Below, piece after piece: positions 39,385 to 50,767 of a DNA stretch of 64,000 bases. Source of the DNA: JAGWRA01 sp963711505 (lineage in GTDB: Bacteria > Acidobacteriota > Vicinamibacteria > Vicinamibacterales > CAVVIG01); the NCBI GenBank assembly GCA_963711505.1, contig CAVQEJ010000005.1, positions 124,001-188,000 on the forward strand. Direction: 5' to 3'. The notes below the pieces were generated by a model. That model was not told the DNA's origin, searched no databases, and was given only the letters and a program-made list of their open reading frames with translations. The position numbers were made by a program, and so were the translations under genes. Every line of letters starts with the position of its first letter. Positions within the stretch are counted from its first letter, which is position 1.

Positions 39385-40491
39385 CTACCGTCCACCCGAC
39401 GCGCCGGCCGAGCCGTGCGGCGGAATGACGCTGTCGAACGGATCCAGGTTCCAGTCGAGGAACGTCCAGACGCGGTTCCAGGAATCGCGCTGCTCGCGGG
39501 TGTTCTCCGGCTGCCACGTCTTCGGATCGACGCGGCGGTCGAACGTGTGCCCGCCGAGCGGATTGTCGTAGATCATCGTCTCGGAGAGGAACGGCTTGCG
39601 CGAACGGAGCGCATCGACGAGCTGGTCGTCCTCCTCGAAGTTCACATCCTGGTCGTTCCGCGTCACGTGGACGAGCAGCGGGATCTGCAGCTTGTCGACC
39701 TGGTAGAGCGGCGAGCGCGCCTTGTAGATCTCGTGGCGCTCGGCCGGCAGCCCGCCGTACCGGTTCGCCGGGTCGATTCGCTGGTGCTGCACCTCGACGC
39801 CCTTCCACGCCAGCCGCTGGAACAGGTTGGTCACCGGCACCAGCGCGGCCGCGCACTTGAACGTGGTCGGCTCCCGGAAGATCGACAGCAGCGTGATCAT
39901 CCCGCCGTGGCTCCAGCCGATGATGCCGATCCGCGTGGGATCGACCTCCGGTACGTGCTGCTTCAGATAGTCCACGGCCGTCAGCACGTCGTCGACCTCG
40001 GCGCCGCCGTAGTCGATGGCGTCGTAGAAGGCCTTGCCGTAGCCGATGCTGCCGCGGTACTCGGGCGCGATCACGATGTAGCCCTTGGCCGTCGCCTCCC
40101 GGATGTAGGGAATGTAGTGCTCGTAGAGGTGGCCGCGGATGTTCTCGTGGACCCAGACCAGCGCCGGATGCGACTTCGGGCCGCGCATGTGCAGCGGCTT
40201 GAAGACGAATGCGGGGATCTCGAGGCCGTCGGCGCGGCTGTGAAACGTGACCTTCTCCTCCTGCATGTAGCCCTGGCTGGCCTCGTTCCAGGTCCGGTCG
40301 GTCTCGACCTGGTGCTGCAGGTCGGCCGCGAAGTCGACCGGGCGCGGACCACGCGGACCGGCGTTCTGCCCGACGGCGGCCGGCGGCTGCTGGGCGCGGG
40401 CCGGCACGACGGCGAGCGCGCCGGCCGACAGGGTCACGAGCACGATGAAGAAGGCGCGGGCAATCGCGACGCGCAGGGATCGATCAGCCAT
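39385..40491 (-). CDS. secreted S9-type alpha/beta-hydrolase (prolyl oligopeptidase-like)
   Basis: The 368-residue protein has a signal peptide (about 1-34, ending 'VVPARA') and an alpha/beta-hydrolase domain. The segment 'IVIAPEYRGSIGYGKAFYD' is typical of S9 peptidases, the nucleophile elbow is 'IIGWSHGGM', the acid lies in 'VTRNDQDVNF' and the base in 'NPLGGHTFD'. It lacks the beta-propeller of true prolyl oligopeptidases, so it may be an aminopeptidase or esterase. ATG 40491 has an AGGAG site 8 nt upstream. A TACAAT -10 on the same strand (40565-40560) lies suitably upstream. Confidence 0.8.
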   Translation of the reverse strand: MADRSLRVAIARAFFIVLVTLSAGALAVVPARAQQPPAAVGQNAGPRGPRPVDFAADLQHQVETDRTWNEASQGYMQEEKVTFHSRADGLEIPAFVFKPLHMRGPKSHPALVWVHENIRGHLYEHYIPYIREATAKGYIVIAPEYRGSIGYGKAFYDAIDYGGAEVDDVLTAVDYLKQHVPEVDPTRIGIIGWSHGGMITLLSIFREPTTFKCAAALVPVTNLFQRLAWKGVEVQHQRIDPANRYGGLPAERHEIYKARSPLYQVDKLQIPLLVHVTRNDQDVNFEEDDQLVDALRSRKPFLSETMIYDNPLGGHTFDRRVDPKTWQPENTREQRDSWNRVWTFLDWNLDPFDSVIPPHGSAGASGGR

Positions 40492-40559
40492 GAGACGTCT
40501 CCTGAATGGAACACGAGCCACGCGGCCGGATGCAGCCGGCGCGACGGCAGGGAGCGGCT

Positions 40560-40565
40560 ATTGTA
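40560..40565 (-). promoter_or_regulatory. -10 element TACAAT upstream of the secreted hydrolase
   Basis: Minus-strand TACAAT in the 130-bp gap before the gene; no good -35 is seen. The predicted leader is about 60 nt. Confidence 0.4.
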
Positions 40566-40620
40566 GTGTCAGATGAGCTTGCCGCGATGCCGCGGGACTA
40601 CGCGCGGAAACGGCGGCCGT

Positions 40621-41184
40621 TCACAGGCCGCCCTGCAGCAGCGCCGCGAGCACGGCGGCCTTGTCGGCCAGACTGCGGGCGAAGACGTAGTTGTGCGTCT
40701 TCAGCGCCTCCTCGGCCTGCCGGATGAACCGGCGGGCCGTCTGGTACTGGGCCTTCGCGTCGGCACTCAGTGACCGGTAGTCGACCTGTCCCAGGTCGGT
40801 GCCGGCCCTGGAGAGCGTGTCGCGGATGCCGCGCACGGTCGCGTCGTCGGTCGCCGACGGCGCCGTCTGCAGCGTCGGCGCCGGAGGCGCCGCGGACTTC
40901 GTGCCGGAGGGCCGGCTGCCGATCGCGGGTGATGGCTCGGCCGGCTCGGGCCGCGCGGGGCGATGGACCGGCGGCTGCGGACGGGCCTTCACGTCCTCCT
41001 CGGGGCCCGATGGCGCCGGCGCCGGCACCGGCGCGGGCGCCACCTCGTGGGGCGGCGGAGCCGGCGTGACCATGGGCGGCAGCGCCGGCTCGGTCCGGGC
41101 GTGAATGCGCGCACAGCCCGTCAGGCCCGGCGCCAGCGCCGCCACGATCGCCACGGCCAGTCCGCTCCTCGTCATCGACGTCAT
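40621..41184 (-). CDS. Pro/Ala-rich lipoprotein with helical C-terminal domain
   Basis: The 187-residue protein has a lipoprotein signal with lipobox 'LTGC' (Cys24), then a proline-rich spacer of about 75 residues, then a helical domain ('RGIRDTLSRAGTDLGQVDY', 'FIRQAEEALKTHNYVFARSL'). The C-terminal part resembles helical domains of TPR type and might bind a partner in the periplasm. ATG 41184 has AGGAGG 5 nt upstream. It follows the sensor kinase gene by 66 bp and probably belongs to the same transcript, so it may be an output or accessory of that two-component system. Confidence 0.62.
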   Translation of the reverse strand: MTSMTRSGLAVAIVAALAPGLTGCARIHARTEPALPPMVTPAPPPHEVAPAPVPAPAPSGPEEDVKARPQPPVHRPARPEPAEPSPAIGSRPSGTKSAAPPAPTLQTAPSATDDATVRGIRDTLSRAGTDLGQVDYRSLSADAKAQYQTARRFIRQAEEALKTHNYVFARSLADKAAVLAALLQGGL

Positions 41185-41250
41185 GAGCCTCCTCGACACT
41201 CCCGATTATGCGCCCGCCGGCGCGCGGCGGCTGCGGTCTTCGCGCCGGCC

Positions 41251-43123
41251 TCACCGCGTGAGCCCGAGCCCGACCGGCGCGGGCGGCGTCGCGCCGGCGC
41301 ACGGCAGCAGCACGCGGAACGTGCTGCCGTGTCCGGGCGTCGACTCGACTTCGATCTCCCCGTCGTGCAGCTGGACGATCCGGTAGACCATCGACAGCCC
41401 GATCCCGCTGCCCTGTGCCCGCGTCGTGAAGTACAGATCGAAGATCCGTTCGAGATCCGCGGGCGCGATGCCGACGCCGTCGTCCTGCACGCGCACCTCG
41501 ACCCGCTGGCCGCGCACGGGGGCGCAGGCGATCCGCAGCGTGCCGCCCTCCGGCATCGCCTGGCAGGCGTTCAGCGCGAGGTTCAGGAACACCTGGCGCA
41601 GCAGGCCGGGATCTCCATTCACCTCGGGAACCTCCGGCGGACAGTCCAGCACGAGGTCGACACCGGTGCGCGCCGCCTCGGGGGCAATCGTCGGCTGCAG
41701 CTCCTCGAGCAGATCGTGCAGCCGGATCGGCTCGAGCCGGACTTCCTGCGGCCGCGTGAACTTGAGGAACCCCTGCACGACCTGGTCGAGCCGCCGGATC
41801 TCCTCGGCGATCGTCTGGACGTACTGCAGCGCCACGGCCTGATCGACCGCCGGCGCGCCGTCCCCCGCCGGCCGGCCGGCCAGCGCCTGCCGCAGCAGCT
41901 CGAGGTGGATCGCCATCGCGTTGAGCGGATTCTTCACCTCATGCGCGACGCCGGCCGACAGCCGTCCGAGCGCCGCGAGCTTGCGCGAATAGGTGATGGT
42001 CGACTGCACCTGGCTCAGGTAGCTGACGTTGCGCGCCAGCAGCATCACGCCGATCGGTCCGCCGCCGGGCTCCGCCACCGCTTCGGCGAGAACCAGCCGC
42101 TCGTTGCCGGTGCCGCCGTCGCCGGCCTCGAGCTCCACCGAGGCCGGGCCCTGTGACTCGTGTGACTGCAGCGCCTGCTCGACAATCCGCCGGTAGGGGT
42201 GGGTGTCCGGCCACAGGTCCGCCAGCCTCCGGCCGACCGGGTCGGGCGGCAGCAGCGCGCGCATCGACGGGTTGGCGAACAGCAGCACGCCGGCCGGCGC
42301 GATCAGCGCGACGGCATCCTCCAGCCGCTCGCCGGCCCGTTCGAGGGCGGCCGGGCCGCCGGCCGGCTGCGAGCGGTCGGCCGACAGCCGCGCGCTGACG
42401 GCGTTGAACGAGCTGGAGAGGTCGCCGAACTCGTCGCCCGGCTTCAGAATCGAGCGTGACGCCGAATTCGCCCTGGCCCAGGCGGTTCAGGCCAGAGCTG
42501 ATGACGTGGATCGGCCGCAGCAGCACCTGGGCGAGCAGCATCGCGACGAGCAGCGCGATGAGCAGCGCGCCGGCGGCGGTCACGAGGGCGGGCCGCAGGG
42601 CGGTGTTCAGGTCCTCGCGGATGAGCAGCGTGGAGACGCCGATCCGGATCGATCCGAATCGCACGTTGTTCAGCAGCAGCGGCTGCCCGATCTCGAAGGT
42701 CCGGCCGCGCCCCTCGTAGATCGCGGCGAGCTGGACGAGCGCCGGGCGCTGCAGCAGCGCCGGGAGCGCGGGCTCCGCCGCGAGGTGCGTTCCCTGCAGC
42801 GTCGGATCGCTGTCGGCGATGACGGTGCCGTCGACGGCGGCAATGGCCGCGTAGGTGACGTTCGGGGAGTAGGCGATGCTCGACTCGAGCAGCGAGCGGA
42901 TGCCGGGATCGGCGGCCAGCGCCGCCCGGGGATCGCCGCCCTGGGCCACGACGGCGCGCGCCCGCTGGAAGATGGCGCTCGACAGCAGGCCGCCGCGGGC
43001 CGCGCTCTCCCGCAGGCTCATCCGCGCCAGCGCCGACAGCTGGATCGCGCTCAGGGCCACGACCACCAGCCCGACGATCGACATGACGCCGAGAACCTGC
43101 TTCGCCTTGATGCCCAGCCGCAT
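41251..43123 (-). CDS. NtrB-like sensor histidine kinase, frameshifted
   Basis: About 623 residues after repair. An N-terminal span (about 10-30), a periplasmic sensor domain of about 150 residues ('TYAAIAAVDGTVIADSDPT') and a second span (about 180-205) are followed by a HAMP segment. An extra T at about 42449 (CTCGATTCTGAAG) breaks the frame in HAMP; the corrected path reads 'LKPGDEFGDLSSSFNAVSAR'. A PAS-like region, the HisKA box 'RLSAGVAHEVKNPLNA' and HATPase motifs ('NLALNACQAMPEGG', 'DDGVGIA', 'GSGIGLSMV') complete it. It lies 3 bp after the response-regulator stop. It would phosphorylate that regulator; the signal is unknown. Confidence 0.85.
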
Positions 43124-43126
43124 GGA

Positions 43127-44527
<1,401 letters not shown>

Positions 44528-44805
44528 GCGACCTCTCCAGACTGGTCCCGGCAGCCGGACCCGGCCATGCCTCGACCACGCGGCCCCGCACCAGGAACTG
44601 ATGGGGCGCGTTCCCTCTTCACTTATGTAATTCTTACACGTTTTCGTGCCCGGCCGGCCCGGTCACGTTCGGAAGACCAGGCCGCTCTTTCGAGGAAATT
44701 GCGCAGCCGTACCGCCATCGGTCGGGCGGCACGTCGTGCACGGAGCAAGAATGCCGCCAGAGGGCGGACGGACGGGCGCGGCGCCGAAAGTGGTAAAGTC
44801 CGGGA
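44528..44805. other. 278-bp divergent intergenic region
   Basis: It separates the response regulator (minus) from the CPBP gene (plus). A short palindrome TGTAATTCTTACA (44626-44638) lies in its less GC-rich part, about 100 bp upstream of the regulator start. No sigma-54 promoter was convincing. Confidence 0.5.
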
Positions 44806-45676
44806 GTGCGTGAGGATTCGGTTCCGCCCATCCCGCCGGGGCCTCCGGCCGGCCCGGCGGAGGACGGCGCTGGAGCGCCACGGCACGCGGCGGACCGCAC
44901 GGGCCCCGGCACGGACGAACAGCCCGGTTCCGAAGACGGCCCGCCACCGACCGCCGGCGAGCGAACGACGCACACCGCGGGCCTCGCAACGTCTCGGTGC
45001 GCTGTTCGAAGTGCTCCTCTGCTCCGACTATCCGACGCAGATCGGCATCGCGACCGCGCTCACGCTCGCGGGGTACCGGCCCTTCGGCTCCGACGGCCTG
45101 CTGCAGCTTCCCTACGTCGCCGCGCTGTCGTTCATCGATGCGGTCCTGCTGGTGGGGATGATCTTCGCGCTGCTGTGGCTGCACGGCGAGCGCCCGCGGG
45201 ACGTCCTGCTCGGCTCGCGGCGGGTCGGACGGGAGATGCTGGTCGGGCTGCCGCTGGTCGCGGTGGCGATCGCGATCGCCGTCGGCCTGCTGCTGGCGCT
45301 CCGCTGGCTGGTGCCGGGCCTGCACAACGTGAAGGTGAATCCGCTCGAGGGGTTGATCCAGACGCCACGCGACGCCCTGGTGTTCGGTGGCGTCGTGATC
45401 TTCGCCGGCGGATTGCGCGAGGAGATCCAGCGCGCCTTCATCCTGCATCGCTTCGAGCGCTACCTGGGCGGTCCGACGGTGGGCGTCATCGTGTCGAGCA
45501 TCGGGTTCGGCGCCGGGCATTTCGTCCAGGGGTGGGATGCGGTCGTCGCGACCGCCACACTGGGGGCGTTCTGGGCGGTCGTCTACCTGCGCCGGCGCAG
45601 CGTCGTCGCACCGGTGGTGAGCCACACCGGCTTCGACCTGCTGCAGATCGCGCAATACGTGCTCTTCCATCATTGA
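44806..45676 (+). CDS. CPBP-family intramembrane metalloprotease, frameshifted
   Basis: About 289 residues after repair. GTG 44806 opens a proline/acid-rich cytoplasmic tail of about 55 residues; one extra base near 44970 separates it from the membrane part, 'RASQRLGALFEVLLCSDYP' onward. The CPBP motifs are complete: 'GGLREEIQRAF' (EExxxR), 'SIGFGAGHFVQGWD' (FxxxH) and 'VVSHTGFDLLQ'. CPBP proteins are eight-helix membrane proteases related to Rce1; bacterial roles include bacteriocin immunity and processing of membrane proteins. It may be co-transcribed with the glycosyltransferase-like gene 40 bp downstream. Confidence 0.8.
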
Positions 45677-45716
45677 CGGGCCGCCGACCGCGCGGCCATC
45701 AGGAGGGTCTGAATTC

Positions 45717-46988
45717 GTGGCGGAGCGTGAGTGGCGCGAAGCCCGCGACATGCGTCGATCGATCGGCAGCCTGGCGCTCGTGCTGATCGTCGCGGCGCTG
45801 CTGCGGTTCTGGCACCTGGCGACCGGGCTGCCGGCTGCCGCGCTGCCGGCCGAGCACGATCTGCTCGCCCGGGTCGTGCAGGCGATGGGAAGCGGCAGCT
45901 TCAACCCCCACGCCTTCGACACGCCGTCGCTCTACTTCTACGTGCAGCTCGTCGTGGCGTGCCTGCGCTTCCTCACGGGAGCCGTGCACGGCCTGTGGAC
46001 GTCGGTGACCGCGTTCCAGCCGGCCGACGCCTATCACTGGGCGCGCGTGACGTCGGCCGTCATCGGCGTCGCCACCGTGCTGGTCGTCTACCAGGCGGGC
46101 GCCCGCTGGGGCGAGCGCCACGCGCTGCTGGGCGCCGGCCTGCTCGCCGTGCTCCCCGACCACGTACGCGCGTCCCACTTCGCCCTGCCCGGCGTCGCGG
46201 CCACGTTCTGGGCGGCCCTCACGCTGGTCCTCACCCTCCGGGCGCTCGAGCGCGACTCGCTGCGCCGGTTCGTCTGGGCCGGCGCCGTCGCCGGGCTCGC
46301 GGCCGCCACGACCTATCGCGGCGGACTGACGCTGCTGCTGCCGCTGGTCGCGGTCTGGATGAGCTCGTCGGCCGGCACCTCGCGTGTCGCCAAGGGCCTC
46401 GGGGCGATCGGCGCGGCCGTGGCGGCGTACCTGCTGGCGGCGCCCTTCACGATTGCCGACCTGCCTGCCTTCCTCAACGCCGCGGCCGCGAGTCTCGCCG
46501 GCGCCGCCTCGGGCGGTCCCGAACGGGCGGCCGTGGCCGCCACGCTGCTCGCGACGCTGCAGTGGCCGGCCCTGCTGCTCGCGCTCGCCGGCTTCGGCCT
46601 CGGGCTCGTCCGATCGGTCACCGGTCCGGGCCACGCGCGGTGGGTCCTGCTCGTGTCGTTCCCCATCGTCTATCTCGGCTCGATGGCCGTCGGCCGCACC
46701 GGCAGCCCCGACAGCTGGCTGCTGCCCGTGCTGCCGTACCTCGCGATCCTCACGGCGATTGCGGTCATCTCCGGCGTCAGCCTGCTGCGCCGCTTCAGCA
46801 TCCCGCGAGCCGTCCGTCAGGGGCTGATCACCGCCCTGACGGTGGCCGCGCTGCTGCCGCCCCTGCTGGCGTCGATCAGGATCGATCGCGCGTTCGGCCG
46901 CGAGGCGGCGTCCGCCGCGCCGCAGACTGACGCCGGCCGGCCGCTCTCCCGGCTCCAGCCGACGACACCCGCCCCCGATCTCCCCTGA
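45717..46988 (+). CDS. GT39/ArnT-like GT-C glycosyltransferase
   Basis: The 423-residue polytopic protein has about ten spans. An early loop 'LLRFWHLATGLPAAALPAEHD' resembles the catalytic loop of dolichyl/undecaprenyl-phosphate-sugar transferases, although the acidic motif is E-H-D rather than D-E. 'GERHALLGAGLLAVLPDHVRASHFALPG' resembles the second conserved region of GT39 proteins. GTG 45717 is preceded by AGGAGGG 9 nt upstream; ATG 45750 is an alternative. It would transfer a sugar from a polyprenyl carrier at the outer face of the inner membrane. Confidence 0.68.
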   Translation: MAEREWREARDMRRSIGSLALVLIVAALLRFWHLATGLPAAALPAEHDLLARVVQAMGSGSFNPHAFDTPSLYFYVQLVVACLRFLTGAVHGLWTSVTAFQPADAYHWARVTSAVIGVATVLVVYQAGARWGERHALLGAGLLAVLPDHVRASHFALPGVAATFWAALTLVLTLRALERDSLRRFVWAGAVAGLAAATTYRGGLTLLLPLVAVWMSSSAGTSRVAKGLGAIGAAVAAYLLAAPFTIADLPAFLNAAAASLAGAASGGPERAAVAATLLATLQWPALLLALAGFGLGLVRSVTGPGHARWVLLVSFPIVYLGSMAVGRTGSPDSWLLPVLPYLAILTAIAVISGVSLLRRFSIPRAVRQGLITALTVAALLPPLLASIRIDRAFGREAASAAPQTDAGRPLSRLQPTTPAPDLP

Positions 46989-47111
46989 TCGCCGATCGTC
47001 CGGACGTCGCGACGGACTGCGACGCACGGCTCCGGGTGTGTACGGGCGAACGGCACGGCGGGCAGCCGTGCGGCGCGGTGTGAGGCGAAGCGGCGGCGGG
47101 CGCCGGGACGT

Positions 47112-47801
47112 TCAGCGCGGGGAGGCGGGCGTGCTGCCGCCGAGGTAGAGAATCGTGACGTTGCCGCGCAGCCGCAGGCCAGCCAGCCACTCGGCAATGA
47201 GCGCGGTGCGGCGCTCGGCGGTCATGCGCGACACGATGTCGTCGTGTACCTGGGCGAGCGGCAGTCTGACGCCGTTGCGGGTGAACAGCGCCGGGTGCAT
47301 CTGGTAGTAGTGCTCGACCTCGTCGTCGGCGGGAGCCGGGGGCGCGGGGAAGCGCTGGTCCAGATAGGCCTGAATCCGGAGGTTGTCGCGGACCACGGCG
47401 CGCAGGTGCACGTCATCGAACCCGGCCGTGATCAGCGCCTGTTCGTACGCCGCCTGGCTGGGGAACCGGCCGCGAATCGCGACCATGCGCCGGTCGATGG
47501 CGGCAGGATCGGGCTCGGGCGGCGAATAGTGCTCCACCTCGTCCAGGATCAGATCGCGATCGATCAGCTTCTGCAGCACGGCGTTCAGGGCGTCGACGCC
47601 GGGCGGGAGGTCGACGAGACCGAAGGTGCGGGCTGCGCGGGCGTCGGACAGCGTGATGACCTCGCCCGACACGACGGCCAGCACGCGATCGATCACCTCA
47701 TCGGCACGCAGCACCGGCTGCACGGCCGTGAGGGCGACGGCGGCCAGGACGGTGAGGGCGACGCGTCGGATGGGCCCGCGCATGCCGTGTCCCTTCCGCA
47801 T
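47112..47801 (-). CDS. SurA-N-like periplasmic chaperone lacking a PPIase domain
   Basis: The 229-residue protein has a signal peptide (about 1-32) and then 'DEVIDRVLAVVSGEVITLSD', the hallmark opening of SurA/PpiC chaperones. The rest is helical ('LQKLIDRDLILDEVEHYSPP', 'VVRDNLRIQAYLDQRFPAPP', 'EWLAGLRLRGNVTILYL'). No parvulin domain is present, and the length leaves no room for one. Its ATG overlaps the stop of the Omp85 gene (TGATG), so the two are translationally coupled. It probably escorts outer-membrane proteins or the passenger of the neighbouring complex. Confidence 0.75.
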   Translation of the reverse strand: MRKGHGMRGPIRRVALTVLAAVALTAVQPVLRADEVIDRVLAVVSGEVITLSDARAARTFGLVDLPPGVDALNAVLQKLIDRDLILDEVEHYSPPEPDPAAIDRRMVAIRGRFPSQAAYEQALITAGFDDVHLRAVVRDNLRIQAYLDQRFPAPPAPADDEVEHYYQMHPALFTRNGVRLPLAQVHDDIVSRMTAERRTALIAEWLAGLRLRGNVTILYLGGSTPASPR

Positions 47802-50767
47802 CAGAACGCCTCTCCGAGGCTGATGTTCAGCACCATGAGCCGTTCCAGGTGACCGGGCGAGATCTCGCGCCGGGCCAGCTTGAAGCCCAGGTCGATCCGG
47901 ATCGGCCCGATCGGCGACTTGTACCGGAGTCCGAAGCCGACCGCCGCGCGGATCTGCCGCAGGTTGAGATCGGCGACATGGGCGAAGACGTTGCCGGCAT
48001 CGATGAAGCCGACGACGCCGATGCTGCGCCAGACCGGGGCGCGCAGCTCCGCATTCAGGATGACGAGCGCGTCGCCGCCGATCGGGAACCCGTTGGCGTC
48101 GATCGTGGCCGGCGTGCCGAGCTGGTCGAGCGCGAAGCCGCGCACGGTCGTCGGCCCGCCGGCGAAGAACCGCTCGCTGATGGGCAGGTCGCGCACGACC
48201 GTCGTCAGCGGCAGGCCATCCGGTCCCGCCACCGGCAGCCCCTGATCGTCGGTCAGCGGCACCGTCCGCGGAAAGCCGGTTGCGAATCCGAGCCGGGCGT
48301 CGGTCGCGAACACGATGCGCGACGTGCCGGGCAGCCTCCGGTACACGGCGCCCTGCAGGAAGGTCTTCGCGAACCCGACCTCCGATCCGATGGCCCGCCC
48401 CGCGAGCTGACCGTTGACGACCAGCAGCTCGCCGCGGCTCGGATCCAGCGGGTCGTCCCGCGTATCCTCGACGACCGAGCCGGCCACCGACGAGAGCCGG
48501 ACCTGGGGGAACAGCCGATCCACCAGCAGCTGATCGGCCTGCGAGACCTGGACGTCGAACTGACGGTTGCGATCGATGGCGTAACTGCCCGAGATGCTGA
48601 GCGCGGGACTGACGCGGCGGGCGACCTGGACGCTGAAGCCGCGATGGGCGAAGTTGAAGCTCGTGCGGACCCCCTGCTCGATGACGCCCGTCACCAGCGC
48701 GTCGGCGGCCGTGCCGAACAGCCGGGGCTCGCGGTACGTGGCGATGAGCCGGTAGTCGTTGAAGCCGTAGCCGCTGTCGCCCGACGTGGTTCCGCCCGGC
48801 ACGAACAGCGCCGACTTCGGGCGGAAGCTGATGCGGGAGAACAGGCTGATCGACCGGTTCTTGCCGAACAGGTTACGCCGCGTGATCTCGAACAGCGCGC
48901 GGGGTGCGAACTCCAGCTGGTCGACCGCGAAGCCGGTCTGGCCGCTGGCCCTCGGCCGGACGCCGACCTCCAGACCACCGCCGTACCCGATGGTCGTCGT
49001 CGGCGCCTCCTCGACCGTGACCAGCACGTCGCGCCGCGTGTCGGAGCCGTGCAGCAGCTGACTGACCCGGACGCGCCGGAAGAGGCCCATCGCCACCAGC
49101 CGCCGCTGGCCGTCGGAGAGCACCTGCTGGCTCAGTGGCTGCCCCGGCGTCAGCCCGAGCTCGCGCTCGATGAGCCTGGTGCTCGTCCGCGTGTTGCCGA
49201 CGACGAGGATGTGCTCGACGAAGATCTGCGGCCCCTCGGCGATCACATAACGGATGGCCACGCGCGAGTGATCGTCGCTGAAGCCGAGCTGCGGCGTCAC
49301 GGTCGCCGACTGATAGCCGCGGTTCTGGTAGGCGACCTGGATGGCGTCCCGGTCGCGGGCGATCTCCGGCTCGTAGTACGGGTGGCCGGGCACTGCGATG
49401 AGGTTGTTGCGCAGCGTCGCCCCGGACACCGCCTTGTTGCCGACCAGCGCCACGTCGTCGATCAGCGTGCGCACGCCGGGGGTGACCGCGATGCGCACGG
49501 TCACCAGGGTCACGCCCGGTGCCGCGTCCCGCGCCGCGTCCGCCGTGGCGGGCGCCACCGTCGGCTGGATCGTCACCGCGGCGTACCCGAGGCGCCGGTA
49601 CCGCCCGGCCAGCGCCGCGACCGCCCCATCGAGCCGCGACTGGACGAACGGCTGCCCCGTCCTCAGCTGCAGCGTCTCGGGCAGGTCCGAGAGGGGGACC
49701 ACCGTGTCGCCGGTCGAGGCGACCTCCGCGATCCGGTACAGCGGGCCGCGGTGGATCCGGAAGACCACGGCCAGTTCGTTGCCGCGCTGCTCGCGGCTGA
49801 ACGGCGCCGCCGCGTCCCGGTAGCCCTGCGCCCGGAAGTAGTCCTGGATCCGCCGGCTCGAGTCCTCCAGCAGGTCCTCGTCGACCGAGCCCTCGCGTTG
49901 GATCGGCACGAGCGTGGCCCGCTGATCCTCGGGCAGCGGATCGCCGGCAAAGGCGATCGTCACGTGGGGGCCGGGCTCGACGGTGATCGTCAGCGCGACG
50001 GTCTCCCGGTGATCGCCGGGGGTGATCGACGGGACGATCCGCGCCTCGTAGTAGCCGCTCCCCTTCAGCTCCTCCGTGTAGCGATCGAGGCGGTTCTGCA
50101 GGTCCAGGCGGTCGTACGGATCGCCGACGTGGAGGCCGAGCTTCTCGAGGATCTGCGCGGCGGGCCTGAGCGGCGTGCCGCCGATGCGGATGGCGCTCAG
50201 CCGCGCCTGCGGGCCGGCCTGGATCCGGAAGGAGAGGGTCACGAGCTCGCCCTCGCCGCTCGACGTCTCCGGCGTGACGTCCGCCTCGAGGTAGCCGTGA
50301 TCCTCGTAGAGCCCGCGCAGCAGCCGCGCCACCTCGTCGACGCGGCCGAGCGGCGGCGATACGCCGTAGCGGTCGGTCACGGCCGTCCGCAGCGCGCGCC
50401 GCGACAGCCCGAGATCGCCGACGAACTGCAGCCGCCCGACGCGCTGCCGCGGGATCAGCTCGAACGTCAGCCCGACACCCGCCCCTTCGCGCACCGCGTG
50501 CACGCGGACGTCCTGGAACCGTCCGAGACTCATCAGGTGCGAGATCGTCTCGCGGACGTCGGCCATCGACAGGGGCGCGCCGACCGCGGTCACCACCAGG
50601 TCGCGCAGCCGCGGGTCGCGCTCTTCGTGTCCCTCGAAGTTGAGGCGGATGCCGGTAACGGGCCGGCCCAGGTAGTCGGCGACGTCCGCGCGCGCCGCCG
50701 ACGCTCCGGCCAGCAGCAGCACGCACACCACCAGCCACCGGGCGGCCGGCAGCCGGCCCCGGCGCAT
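47801..50767 (-). CDS. Omp85/BamA-TamA family outer-membrane protein with about seven POTRA repeats
   Basis: The 988-residue protein has a signal peptide (about 1-27), a periplasmic part of about 600 residues and a C-terminal barrel of about 380 residues ending in 'LMVLNISLGEAF'. I count seven POTRA-like openings: 'VTGIRLNFEGHEERD', 'VGRLQFVGDLGLS', 'LSAIRIGGTPLRP', 'VTIAFAGDPLPED', 'YRIAEVASTGDTVV', 'IDDVALVGNKAVSG' and 'VEHILVVGNTRTS'. BamA usually has five and TamA three. The barrel motif 'FFAGGPTTVRGF' (VRGF loop) is intact. The overlap with tamB marks it as the outer-membrane half of a TAM-type system. Confidence 0.88.
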   Translation of the reverse strand: MRRGRLPAARWLVVCVLLLAGASAARADVADYLGRPVTGIRLNFEGHEERDPRLRDLVVTAVGAPLSMADVRETISHLMSLGRFQDVRVHAVREGAGVGLTFELIPRQRVGRLQFVGDLGLSRRALRTAVTDRYGVSPPLGRVDEVARLLRGLYEDHGYLEADVTPETSSGEGELVTLSFRIQAGPQARLSAIRIGGTPLRPAAQILEKLGLHVGDPYDRLDLQNRLDRYTEELKGSGYYEARIVPSITPGDHRETVALTITVEPGPHVTIAFAGDPLPEDQRATLVPIQREGSVDEDLLEDSSRRIQDYFRAQGYRDAAAPFSREQRGNELAVVFRIHRGPLYRIAEVASTGDTVVPLSDLPETLQLRTGQPFVQSRLDGAVAALAGRYRRLGYAAVTIQPTVAPATADAARDAAPGVTLVTVRIAVTPGVRTLIDDVALVGNKAVSGATLRNNLIAVPGHPYYEPEIARDRDAIQVAYQNRGYQSATVTPQLGFSDDHSRVAIRYVIAEGPQIFVEHILVVGNTRTSTRLIERELGLTPGQPLSQQVLSDGQRRLVAMGLFRRVRVSQLLHGSDTRRDVLVTVEEAPTTTIGYGGGLEVGVRPRASGQTGFAVDQLEFAPRALFEITRRNLFGKNRSISLFSRISFRPKSALFVPGGTTSGDSGYGFNDYRLIATYREPRLFGTAADALVTGVIEQGVRTSFNFAHRGFSVQVARRVSPALSISGSYAIDRNRQFDVQVSQADQLLVDRLFPQVRLSSVAGSVVEDTRDDPLDPSRGELLVVNGQLAGRAIGSEVGFAKTFLQGAVYRRLPGTSRIVFATDARLGFATGFPRTVPLTDDQGLPVAGPDGLPLTTVVRDLPISERFFAGGPTTVRGFALDQLGTPATIDANGFPIGGDALVILNAELRAPVWRSIGVVGFIDAGNVFAHVADLNLRQIRAAVGFGLRYKSPIGPIRIDLGFKLARREISPGHLERLMVLNISLGEAF

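Noticed and set aside
44528..44700. Sigma-54 promoter for the NtrC-type regulator
   Set aside because: No TGGCAC-N5-TTGC was found on either strand; the nearest sequence lacks the TTGC element.
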